Positions 39,077 to 51,015 of a stretch of DNA of 64,000 nucleotides are shown one piece after another. Under the pieces are notes generated by a model, which was not told where the DNA came from, searched no databases, and saw only the letters and a program-made list of their open reading frames with translations. This stretch comes from Aphrophora alni (Eukaryota; Arthropoda; Insecta; Hemiptera; Aphrophoridae). The first letter of the stretch is position 1, and each line of letters begins with the position of its first letter. The stretch is from assembly GCA_963513935.1 (NCBI GenBank), contig OY740768.1, positions 65,142,786 through 65,206,785 of the forward strand, written 5' to 3'. The translations under genes and the position numbers were made by a program.

Positions 39077-40609
39077 TGATGAAGTTTTTGGGTCAGGTAA
39101 AAAGACGTGGAAGAGTTTTAGAAATATTTCATTAGAAGTTTTTGGACGACTCGACAGTCCATTCATTATACCTCGTTCACATTATATTTAATACTTGCAA
39201 GTGTACGGTAGTGTATTACTAGTCAGACCACGCATGTCTATATTTTGGAATCGTGGAGAAATTCTTTAGTGTGGCCGCCATTTTAAAACGAAACAAATAG
39301 AATTTAAAACCATCTTGTCCATACATAATTGGGACTAGTTGAAAAATCCTTAATTTTAAAATTCTTAACGTTCGGTGCACACATTTAGCCGTATTGGCTT
39401 AAAAACTACACAAAAAAGTAAATAAATCTACAAATAGATTTACAAACTAATACCAAATAGTTGAGTTAAAACAGGACTTTGATTCTCTCGGTCAAATCCA
39501 GGAATGTTTCCTCCCACCTTCCCTTTAAAGGACATGTAATAAGGTTACTTTCTTAAATTAATTCATGGTGCTCACCATTTAATGCTAAAATAAACAACAA
39601 CAATCCTAAAAAAAAAAAAAAAAAACTAAATATACTAATCCTTTTTTCAAGTAACATTATTTCTACAAAAACAACTTCAAAATAAAATAAAATGACACAC
39701 TTGATACCGTAAAATGATTTTCAGATGTCTATTCTCTCTCGAATAAATGTTACTCTTACACGCTACAATTTCCACATGTATCGACATGATAAAACAATTT
39801 AAACAGCAAAATACTTGCTTTCGTTATTTATATTTTAATAATAAGACTTATTCAAAGCAGCCTCACAGACATACAGAGTGAACAATAGGTCATATTCATT
39901 AAATTTTAAAATGAAAGCGTACAATATTTAAAATAACCACAGTTTTAACTGTAGTTATAATTCATTAAACATTATAAAATTATTCTTTTTTCCAAAGGCA
40001 CGGTAAACTTTCTAGAGCAGGTTAGAAACCACACTTAGTTTTTCATCTATCTGTCTGTTTGTGTTGATTAAGAAATTTATAACTATGGATATGGACAAAA
40101 TTGAGTCCAGATTAGGTATGTGCACTTACACCCTCTTATCTATATATAAAAAGCCAAGACTTTATTTTGTACATTTTCATATTCGCGGCCCTTTAAAATG
40201 TGTAATGTTGAATATCCTGAAAAAAGTACAAAAGATGAAACACTTTGTTTTTTAACGATAAATGGTCATTTTATTTTTTCTCAAGGGATTTTAAAAAGTG
40301 TACAAAGAAAATGCTCTAGAGATCTAGGAGTAAACGCTAAGAGATGGTTAAAACACTCGTATATAAATACAACGGTCGTATTATACCAATTGTCTGAATT
40401 TTAGATTTGGATATATTAATATCGCAAAAACAGTTAGATTTTTCTAAAATAAGTGAAATTAATTAGTCAGGATTATTTTAAAATTTTCCTGACAGTTTCA
40501 CATAATTTACGTTAACTTGGTCGTCTAATTTAAAGATTCTGAAAAAATAATAATAGATAAATAGATCCTAGCTTTCTATATATTTGAATCGATGACATTC
40601 ATCATTTTG

Positions 40610-40653
<44 letters not shown>

Positions 40654-40789
40654 AACAACGATTTCATCGGATCATTCAAATTCATTCGAAGCTACCATCA
40701 CATATAAATATTACCATAACCATCATATCATCATAAAAATTGACACAATTTCTCACCAATAATACACTTCACATCACCAATAAAATGCG
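38902..40789. other. AT-rich stretch with two long A tracts
   Basis: A tracts lie at 39049-39076 and 40610-40650 (41 bp). Around 40040-40210, phrases such as ATCTGTCTGTTTGTG and GGACAAAATTGAGTCC match dispersed repeats seen near 24580. No coding region recognised. Confidence 0.6.
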
Positions 40790-40882
40790 TTTTAACGACA
40801 ATATCGCCATATTCAGTGATGCATGAGCTACAATAATCAATCTAGAAATATAGATGTCATGCATCACTGAAGTCGTAACGCG
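40790..40882. mobile_element. Family B fragment: head-to-head ends with perfect 15-bp inverted repeat
   Basis: TTCAGTGATGCATGA (40812-40826) and TCATGCATCACTGAA (40857-40871) are perfect inverted repeats with a 30-bp spacer. Each is followed outward by a version of the CGTTGAAACGCG-type motif seen at 42425-42535. The left side reads AACGACAATATCGCC. The right side lacks the central hairpin and passes straight to GTCGTAACGCG. I read this as two opposed remnants of the same element family. Confidence 0.65.
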
Positions 40883-42424
40883 TTTGAGTTAATAAACGTA
40901 TTATTTGTGCAAAATTTTATTCGAGTTTTATTTCAATTTCGCCAATCTTTACACACAAGTGTGCATAGATTTCCACTAGTCGGTAGCTATGAACAGCCCC
41001 ACTGAACGTTTTAAAATATCTATTGTTTTCTCTTTCGTACATTGAACAATAACGATTAATTTCTGTTTGCAAAGTATTAACTATAGATTAAATATACAAT
41101 TTATTATTTGTCAAAAATTACTACTACATTTTTATTTAGCTCTGTTAGAGTTGTTGTAGGGAATTTATGAGGTCGGCCGCCCTAACTTCAATAGTATCTC
41201 AATTTATTTCTGCATTGAAACGTTTCTTTTTCTTCATTAGTACATTAAACATAAAGTTAAAGGAGGCGAAACACAACTATAATAAAAAGAACAAATAAAC
41301 ATTAAATAGTCATTTCAGAAATTACGTATTATTAAGGATCGTCCCACTTGACCAAAACACTAATTATGAAATGTATTAAACTGAACTGAATTTATTTCGA
41401 CATTTAAATTTTCGTTCTATTTTAAGTAGCTTTGTCTGACCTACATTTCAATTTGAAGACAATATCCAGAGAGTCGAGTCTTCAATTATTCAGAGTCTGC
41501 ACGAAAGTAACACAATGTAAAAACGTCTACTTCGTGAAGTAACGTGACGCCCGCCTATTGTATTGTTCCTTAAATATTTACCTGTAGTTCGGTCTTGCAG
41601 TAAATGGAGTGTGAAGATGTATAAATATTTACTTAGAGTCTACTAAACACGTTGAGACAGAGCAAGAATAGTTGACAGTATCGTGTTCTATGTCAACGTG
41701 TAAAAGTAATAATAATTTTAATAAATTACATTCGAGTACCACTACTGAATATTATCAACGGACTGAGCAATTTACTAAAGTCTAACAAATAGAAAGTTTA
41801 GTGTAAAAATACTAGTTATTAAAGAATTTCTACAAAAATATTCTTTTCACACAAAAAATATTTCAAATTACGAAGGTACTTAATTTTAAAAATCTAATTT
41901 GTACTAGACCAAAATTTACTCCAAACTAACAGAAACATCTGTACGGATTATTTTCATTCAGACCGGAAGTGTCTATGTTAGCTGTACATATTGAAACATT
42001 TACTGGGTGAAATATTGCCCCAAACGAGTTCTGTGGTATATCAAATATCCAGAAAACGACATTTCACACAGTTGTCATTTCAAAACATCTACAACTCGTT
42101 TTGAAATATTAATAAAACATGAATATCGTCCCTTAGCTGATAAGTTAAGCCTAATTAGCGAAAAAGCGAATTGACTAAAGAAACAACTGCAACGTGTTAT
42201 GGATGATGTAAGGTTTCAAAGCAAAATACGTGGAAATGGTCGCTTTATAAATGCTACGCCCCCATAAATATCAAACTTAGTTTTAACAATGGTTAGGTTA
42301 CACCTTCGTTTGGTTAAGTCAGGTTTAATTTCAAATAGACTTGCAATATAAAACTTTATAGTGTAATATGGAACATTTGAACATAAAACCTGACAGTATA
42401 ACAAACACACAGAACACAATTCTC
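40883..42424. other. No gene recognised
   Basis: AT-rich with a few less AT-rich patches (41150-41180, 41480-41600). A possible minus-strand splice donor at about 41576-41582 has no credible exon attached. The 67-codon minus-strand frame at 42216-42419 has no recognisable domain. Confidence 0.5.
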
Positions 42425-42535
42425 ATAAAAAAATACGCCTCAGTATCAGACGCGTTTCAACGACAAGGTCGTCCTCTTCAGTGACACACCAGCTACACCA
42501 ACCAAACCACAACTCCTATAAAACCTTTAATTAAT
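42425..42535 (-). ncRNA. Hammerhead-like motif in a family B element
   Basis: On the minus strand, CTGAAGA (plus 42475-42481) matches the hammerhead core CUGANGA. It is followed by a hairpin GACGAC-CTT-GTCGTT (42459-42473) and then GAAA (42455-42458). A possible stem III, ACGC/GCGT, ends at a GTA triplet (about 42434-42438), which would be a permitted cleavage site. No convincing stem I is seen and one extra G sits between core and stem II, so activity is doubtful. Motifs of this kind are known in Penelope-like retroelements and in retrozymes; that link is inference. Confidence 0.45.
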
Positions 42536-42569
42536 ATAAAACCTGACAACCTATTTTGGAGTTATAGTT

Positions 42570-43500
42570 ATTTAATCGTGATGGATTGTTCATACCATTG
42601 ATATAGTTTAAGAAGAAATTTTCTATAATTTATGTAAATAAAAATTAATAATCGACGTTTCCAAAGTATAAATCAAATTCCGTTATCAAGTGATAAATCT
42701 AGAACACGAGAAATATTAAATTTGACAAAGGAAGTTAGGCGCTTTGCTAGGAAATATAAAATACGTACAGCTTTCAAGAATCAAAACACTGTTAGACAAT
42801 ACCTCGTCAACACCATATCTATAACGACACTCAAAAGAACACACGATTAGGCTTAATAGATAAATCGATAATAGCCTAACAAATGTGGTCCGAAAAACAT
42901 AAATTGAATTGAGAAGAAGTAACAAACCGGGAAAAACTTATATAAACGAAACATAATCGAAGAATCATATATAAAGCTATCAGACAATCCAACCAGCCGA
43001 GCCAGTGAGAAATAAGACAGTTAATAGAATAAAATGAAAAATTGGAAATAAAAATCCTCTACTTCAAATAAGACTCAAATTTATTTTGATAACTCTCTAC
43101 TATAACTTATAGGAGTAATTACTAGGTTACGATGTCAAGGTTTGATAAAAGGGACAAACAGTTGACTACCTCCACAATCCGTTAGGTTACCACTCCGTTG
43201 GCAAACAACCCCTGTTTTAGTTAATTAACCATTGTAAGTTCTAGTACCAACAAGGCGTTCTATCATTCCTTCCGTTAGTGTGTAGCTCTGCGAGTTGTGG
43301 TTTTCCCAATCAAGTTTATATTTAGTATATTATTTTACTGCTCAAGCTTACCTTTAGTTCTTTCTTACATTACTAATTTTAGTTTGCAACAAGACTCTAA
43401 GCTACTAGGCTATGTAGGTAGGTTTATAACTTGATAACAGAGGTTGATATATACTCACGAAACGTCGTGTATAGTTTTTATATAAATAAAAAAAATTATG
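42570..43500. mobile_element. Family A element with inverted arms (copy 2)
   Basis: The left arm at about 42575-42720 resembles 8407-8530 (GATGGATTGTTCA, CGACGTTTC and GTATAAATCAA in order). The right arm at about 43300-43475 resembles 9232-9430 (ACTGCTCA, GCAACAAGACTCTAAGCT and CTATGTAGG). The arms are more diverged than in copy 1. On the strand that reads outward, each arm carries CTTGATAA, a short stem-loop containing TTGATTTATACT or TTGATATATACT, then GAAACGTCG. No protein-coding frame. Confidence 0.7.
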
Positions 43501-43544
43501 ATAAATAATGTCTGTTTCACTATATTAATAATATAACCTAACCT

Positions 43545-43594
43545 AACCTAACCTAACTTAACTTAACTTAACGCAATCTAACCTGTTCGCTGTG
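43545..43594 (-). repeat. Interstitial telomere-like pentamer repeat
   Basis: Ten pentamers in register: four AACCT, three AACTT, then AACGC, AATCT, AACCT. On the minus strand this is the AGGTT/TTAGG repeat of insect telomeres, partly mutated to AAGTT. It lies 45 bp beyond the family A element. Confidence 0.85.
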
Positions 43595-43708
43595 TTAAAG
43601 CTAGGTTTGTTATTTACGGCAACGTAGCATTTATAAAACTATTACCCCACATCTCGCTTTACGGTAATTTCACAGAAGCCATAACTTGTTGTGGTAGTAT
43701 GTCACCGA

Positions 43709-43803
43709 GCGATACAAAAGTTTACTACCGCATGGTCTACAGAGTGTTTCAAAACCTTGTGTTATTTTTAAAATCCTGTAGTGGTAGTAAACGTTTGTAT
43801 CAC
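43709..43803. repeat. Imperfect inverted repeat
   Basis: GCGATACAAAAGTTTACTACC (from 43709) and GGTAGTAAACGTTTGTATC (ending at about 43801) are near-perfect complements, spaced by about 50 bp. Could be the ends of a short fold-back element. Confidence 0.6.
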
Positions 43804-44488
43804 TTGTAGATAACTAAACTAAAGGTTTAAAATGAAGTGTCGCACGTTTTTCAAACCTGTGTAGAACCATAGATACGAAGCCGTTTCCATTTCCCCCCCA
43901 GTACTTTAGGTAACTTTTTTAAATTGCCACTAAAGTGTAGAGTTCCACAACAAAGACAAACAAGAATCTTAATTTGATTCGCCCTTGAAATTATAAAACA
44001 TGTACACTAGGTTTTTGAGGTTGGGGTCAAGTTCGGGTCACTTCATACAGGTTACTCATATTAAAATCTTGAATGATGGTACTTGTCCGTCAATAATGTG
44101 TTCTCACGACACTTCTCTGTCGTGCCAGTCATAAAGAGAAGACAGTGCCAGTCTTCAATAATTGACAAATAACATTGACTTTCACTTTTATCGAAACTAT
44201 AATCTTAGACCAGTGTTAGAATTAATAAGCGCTTTTAAAAGTGTAAACCCAAATTATAAGACTTAATTATGTAGATTGATAAAGTAATAGTTAAGAGTTT
44301 CTATTTTAATGAGATTGAAATCTATAGTTTGTACGTCATCTAATCGTGTATCTTTGTTGGTGTAGTAACTAAACATTTAACTTCTTTCATTTTGTTTGTT
44401 TTAAGAGAGTTTCTTTATTCTTCAGAGTTGAATTGATGAAGTTATTTATTTACCAAAATTTAAATTTTGTTAGATCCTTGTATATCTT

Positions 44489-46119
<1,631 letters not shown>

Positions 46120-46800
46120 GCTAAAAATCTCTCTGTCCTTGTTATTAAAAACAAACTATCCCTGCGCCGGTATGCAAACCAAATCTCTTCTGACCCTGAT
46201 ATATAAACCAAACAAACTATATTGGTATTCAACCCAAACCTTTTCTGCCTCCGGCAATCAACCACATCTCCTCTGTTCCTGATATTTAAACCAAACGAAC
46301 TGTCGTGGTATTCAAACATACCTTCTCTGCCATCTGATAATCAACTCTCCTCTACCTCTGATATGTAAACCAAATAAACTACTTTGGTATTTTTTAACCA
46401 AACTTTCTCTGCTCTGGTATACAAACCAAATCTCTTCTGCTCCTGATAAAAACCAAACATACTTTCCTGATATTCAAACCCTGTCTTCGGTAATCATATG
46501 AAACCTCTGTCCTATATAAATTATAAAATTGTCCTCGTATTCAAATCAAACCTTACCTGACTCTGGTTATGCAAATCAAATCTCCTCTGCCCCTGGTATG
46601 TAAAAACCAAATCTTTCTTGCTCTAGGTGTAGACACCATAAAATCAAATCGTCATCCTGCACTTGGTATTCAAACCAAACTGTATCTAACGCTGGTATGC
46701 AAACCAAACCATCTCTACTCGTGGTATGAAATCGAAACCTCTGGTATACAACCAAGTCTATCCTGTACCTGGCACTTAAACCAAACAATTCACATTTTTA
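46120..46800 (+). repeat. Degenerate minisatellite, about 27-bp units in an 80-bp higher-order repeat
   Basis: The phrase TGGTATNCAAACCAAAYC, followed by CTCTGCCTCTGG-like sequence, recurs throughout. Three sub-types alternate: GGTATTCAAACC, GGTAATCAACC and GATATNTAAACCAAA. They give a larger period of roughly 80 bp, with GGTATT starts near 46223, 46306, 46385 and 46466. Divergence is high. The overlapping frames on both strands (46113-46319, 46569-46880) come from this repeat and are not credible genes. Confidence 0.8.
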
Positions 46801-47008
46801 TTAAAACAAGTAGCTTTAGTTATACGCAGCAGCCTCCATTCGCTCAAAAAGCCGACTGCTTCAACTGGGCGAGCACCTAAATTGTCAAATAGTTGTAGAG
46901 TATGTAAAACCCATAAAACCTAAAAATTCATTCAACTAAATATTAAGGTATAACATATGAAATGAGTACATAACAAATAATAAATGCACAAGAACCAGGA
47001 AGTCTTAC
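46801..47008. other. Short non-coding stretch, probable intron
   Basis: Lies immediately downstream (minus strand) of the invadolysin-like exon and begins with its GTAAGA donor at 47003-47008. No further exon seen. Confidence 0.5.
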
Positions 47009-47109
47009 CTGTAGACACTTTCGTCGTAGTAGAGAAGTATCCTTAGAGGTTGGTCCAAACTTCTTCTTTTCATTATATGAGCTGGTTCTATGTGAACTCC
47101 ATGGACAAC
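47009..47109 (-). CDS. Internal exon of an invadolysin (leishmanolysin-like metallopeptidase) gene
   Basis: Invadolysin is a conserved zinc metallopeptidase of the M8 (leishmanolysin) family, linked in flies to mitosis and lipid droplets. On the minus strand this 101-bp exon has a good acceptor (CCTCAATATTTTCAG before 47109) and donor (GTAAGA at 47008-47003). It encodes 33 codons plus two bases with no stop. The translation begins VVHGVHIEPAH and continues RRSLDQPLRILLYYDESVY. This is close to my memory of the segment just after the signal peptide in insect invadolysins (VVHGV, then RS...PLRI...YDxSVY). The exon enters in phase 0 and leaves in phase 2. The catalytic HExxH lies much further downstream in the family and was not found here, so later exons are probably at lower coordinates or outside the window. 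Family assignment is by recognition only. Confidence 0.65.
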
Positions 47110-48111
47110 CTGAAAATATTGAGGTATAAATCAGTTATAGGGGACTGCTAAAAATCTTAACTTCAAGTGAAAAAATACGAGATAGATCCAAGTTTTTATA
47201 TTTCTAACGTTACTCTAATTAAATGGTTGTATATCTTTCTCAAATTTCGGACATTGGTGTTTTTATCAACTTAGCCAATTGATTTTACTTCAATTTATAC
47301 AAGCAATAAAAAATTTCATACTAACGTTAAGTTTTAATTAAGACTCTAACAATGAAGTATAAGATATATATGGACCATAAATTTAACTCACATTCACATA
47401 TACCACCTATACTAATACGTTTTCTATTTTAAAAGACAAAAAATACGCTTAAAATTAAACCTTAAAAGACTACAGTCAGAATTAAATTTCATGCTTTACC
47501 ATCGTTAATTATTTCTGCTGAGACAAGCATTTAGTTAATTGATTGTTACCTTTTAAATTTTACAAACATGAAACGAAATTCTTGATTCAGTTTTGAGAAG
47601 GACTACTTCCAAGGGTTTCTATACATCGTTTTAACAATAACTCTTAGCTTGGAAAAGAGAAGTATAAGTTTTGTTGGAACATTTGAGAGAACCAAACTTT
47701 TTTGGAAGATTTCTTATTCTTTACCTCCTGTAGAATGTCTCAAAGTTGTGCAAAGTGCATATAAACAAAACAAATCTCCTACTATATTAAGAAAAAGTAA
47801 ATGAAAACCAACTTTAGTAAAATCGGATATTTTGTAATTCATCTTTCTCGGTGCACCTATGTCGACAGATAACAAACAACAAGTATTACAATTAAATAAA
47901 ACAAATTTACACAAAATTGAATCTTATAGGACTTTATTCAAAACAGTTTTATTCGACCGTAACCAATTATTTAATTCAGCTAATTACAATACAATTATAA
48001 AACTATAATACTTTACACTACTAAATAATATATAACATACTCTCAAACAAAAAATATTCTGCTGCTCAAATGTCCGTAAATAATGTATGTTGGGTGATCA
48101 AGTATGCTTAC
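47110..48111. other. AT-rich stretch, possible intron
   Basis: Lies between the supported exon and the candidate upstream exon. It has a plausible acceptor at its left end and a GTAAGC donor at its right end (48111-48106 on the minus strand). The 66-codon minus-strand frame at 47714-47914 has no recognisable domain. Confidence 0.4.
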
Positions 48112-48150
48112 CTGTTTAGGCAGATCAAGGTCGTTGCAATGTTTGTTAGG
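48112..48150 (-). CDS. Candidate upstream mini-exon of the invadolysin-like gene
   Basis: A 39-bp segment on the minus strand lies between an acceptor-like TTTTACAACTGAAAG (before 48150) and a strong donor CAG/GTAAGC (48111-48106). It reads PNKHCNDLDLPKQ and joins the next exon in phase 0 to give ...LPKQ-VVHGV. In the family, a cysteine and a proline-containing stretch precede VVHGV, so the fit is reasonable. An in-frame stop lies just upstream, so an acceptor is needed here. At only 13 codons, chance cannot be excluded. Confidence 0.35.
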
Positions 48151-48469
48151 CTTTCAGTTGTAAAAGTAAACAAACGCGATAAGGTTTAAAAAATAAATTT
48201 AATGAATGAATATGTAAACAGTAGAGTTGAAAAGACGTTATTTAGGTCAAAAATTATGAGGATGCGTAATAAGTGACAGTCTCAATGAAGTGTTTAGACG
48301 TCGTGATTTTTGAAGTGTTCAAAGTCTACAGTCCTAGATGGCCTCACTTGAGTTTTGAATTGGCGCCTACGCAGTGTTATACAGATACAAAGAAGAAATT
48401 AATTTAGTCATGACTTACTTTCTCCATGCTGTACTTCAGAATGATTGTTTCCTCACAGACATTTTTTCT

Positions 48470-49690
48470 CTTTTTCCCCCCCTTTTTTTCTGTGATAATC
48501 TTCGTCAGAGGCCTCTCCGACGTCGACCTGAAGGTCTTTTGCCGCCCCAAGTTCCATCCTACACCCACTCAGTAATACCTGTCATCCTTATGAAGAAACA
48601 TATGCTACCTATAGGGTTCTCTAGGATGGTTTCCATCTCCTTCCCCGGAGGGCCTAGAGAGTATAGCCTGGCTCGTCCTAACGCCTCACACTCTAAGGAA
48701 TGTGTTCTGCGGACCCTTCAGCCAAACCACATTTCCTGCAAATATTTTCTGCAGCAATCCCTATCCTATGTAGGTGTTTTCTAAGGTGACAGTGGCTCGT
48801 TAAAAGCCCAACCACCCACCTCATGTTATCCCTTCTAAGAGAGATAAGTTTTTCAGCATGTTTCTTGCTTGGTCTAAGTAACCTCTTTGCAAGTCTATTT
48901 GTAGTTGAATTTGTCCAGTTGAATTCATCCCCCCCCCGTATCCATGTATCAACCGCTACTCTGACATGTCCATAGGAGATCCCGAACACCGGCTCCGGGC
49001 CCACGAAAGGGGATTCTGAACCTACCCTGGCTAATTCATCTGCTCTCTCATTTCCATCGATACCTGAATGGCCAGGAACTCAGCCCACAGTGACCGTGTT
49101 CACCTGACTAAGCTTTATGAGATGCAGTCCCATACCAACTTCGACTTTACTCTAGTCGTGTTTAGTGCCTTAATTGCAGCTTGACTGTCCGTGAAGATCA
49201 GAATGTTCTTACCTTTGTATTCCATTCTTAGATTCTCCTTGATGCATTCGGAAATTGCACATACTTTTGCTTGGAAAACAGTAGAATGATTGCCTAGGCA
49301 CAGTACGGTGGAACTCTCTGGGTTAATCCCATTTATACCACCCCCGTACCCATCTCCGTTTTCGAGCCTACTATAAACCGGACTATATCCACCTCTTTCC
49401 AGTCTCCCATTCTTCCCTAGAGAAGATTTTCGTCTTGAATGGCTTATCTAATGAAACATTAGGTATCATGTGATCTGAGGGCATGTCTAACACTCCCTTG
49501 TTGACCACTTGATTGATCCTGCAATGACCAATCGCTGGCCATCTCATTCTCCTGCAACCCGTTTGCTGCAGTCTATATGCATTAATCCTGGCCTGTCCCT
49601 GAATATAGACCCCTAGGGGAGGGAGATCCAGTAGAGCATTCAAGGTAACTGTTGGTGACAGACAAAATTTACGAAAATACATAAATGGAT
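48470..49690 (-). pseudogene. Jockey-type LINE remnant (linker, RNase H and zinc-knuckle end)
   Basis: Read right to left: 49682-49383 matches the region between reverse transcriptase and RNase H (ALLDLPPLGVYIQGQA, then AYRL, then SREEW). RNase H follows with FTDSQAAIKAL (about 49177-49196) and GHSGIDGNERADELAR (about 49028-49078). Then comes a C-terminal CRKC...H...C-type knuckle (CRKCGLA at about 48719-48740, EHI, ECEAL), ending in TEWV before a TAG at 48559-48561. The remaining 3' tail runs to the C/T-rich stretch near 48480. Several frameshifts and stops (around 49060-49130 and after EHIP) make it inactive. The reverse transcriptase and endonuclease are missing, as in 5'-truncated insertions. 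It lies within 350 bp of the candidate mini-exon, probably in an intron or upstream region of the host gene. Confidence 0.88.
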
Positions 49691-50289
49691 TTTATTTTGT
49701 AGCTTTTTTAATCCCTGATTTGTTACATAGGTTTTAAACGAGACCTGACACAATTGATTGGTTCTTACTTCTTGGCTTCTTTGTTCTTACTTCTAAATAA
49801 ATCACATATTTAATTTTCGTAACTGATAAAAAACACAGTCAAAGGAATATGTCCAACAATATTAAATGGAAGGTTCTAAATGTTTTATGGTAGTTCTTTT
49901 TTCTTCGATATATTTGTTCAGTCAAGGTATTTTGGTCGGTATATTTTACAGTAATAGGGCCATAGTTGGATAAGAGGGATTTTTGAGAAGATACCTATAT
50001 ACGTTGGTACATCTAATCAATTTACAGAAAAGAACGTCCATGAATGTGAAAGAAAATATATTAAAAAATTGTTTAGAAATCTTAATTTGTCAATTTAAAT
50101 TACATAGCTTAGGTATACAAAATTTTTTAATGTATAATTTCAGCTATGCATATGGTGTGACAATTTTGTTCGGTGTAAGAATGCCTTGCTGAAATTGGAT
50201 AGTGTGACTTAATTAATATTATTTTAACGCCAGATGTAAGGTTTACAATATTCTTCTTCTAATTTTATTTTATTTTACTACTACCTATT
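49691..50289. other. No gene recognised
   Basis: AT-rich sequence. A 69-codon plus-strand frame at 49983-50192 has no recognisable domain. Confidence 0.5.
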
Positions 50290-51015
50290 TACCATTCTCC
50301 CACAGACCTTTTGCTCCATAACTACCCCAAGGTAATTTTTGTTACCGATATAATTATTTTTTCTAAATGTGGGACAATACAAAGAATATAAATGCACATT
50401 TTGGAATATATTGGATTTATTATTTTATCTGTGCAGGCGGTTTGCGACTTACAGACAGACAGATACGCACGTGAAATTATACGTGTCCCTGGGAATACAT
50501 ATAATAAAGAAAAATGAATTAAATTAATCCATCTTTTAATGGTGGCTATTGAATTGTATGTCTCAAATCAAAAAAATTGCTTTAAAAAACTTACGCATTT
50601 CTCATTGTGTGGTTAAATTAAGTTGTATTCGATATACAAAAATTATAATATATGATTTCGCTTTACAATATAAATTTCAAATGCAAATAATGTGTTTTTA
50701 AGCCTAGCCCCCAACATAGTAATTTTTCATCCAATAAACATACATATTTGTAATGCGAAAAACTTCTAGTTTTATTTGATACTTCACACACAATATAAAA
50801 ATATTAAAAAATCAATTCCAGAGTTTCTGTCTCTTAACTACTTCAAGGTCATTTTTGATACCGCTAAACTTTTCTTATATGTAGGAGAATATAAATACGG
50901 AAATCCAAAGTTAGAAATATATTGGATATATCGTCTTGTTTGTGTGTCTGGTTACGACTTATTGGCAGACAGACGGACAGACAAGTGTTCGAAATTATAA
51001 TGGTCCTTGGTTTTA
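50290..51015 (+). repeat. Two copies of dispersed repeat family F
   Basis: Copy 1 (about 50290-50500) and copy 2 (about 50800-51010) share CTACCCCAAGGT/CTACTTCAAGGT, GATA(T/C)... GGA(C)AATA, GAATATAAAT, ATATTGGAT and GACTTA...CAGACAGAC phrases in the same order. Both end in ACAGACAGAC-type steps followed by GAAATTATA. The 74-codon frame at 50776-51000 lies within copy 2 and is not conserved in copy 1. Confidence 0.7.

Noticed and set aside
41570..41605. Micro-exon on the minus strand (CTACAG/GTAAAT donor)
   Set aside because: The implied exon would be only about 12 bases and has no coding continuity with the invadolysin-like exon.
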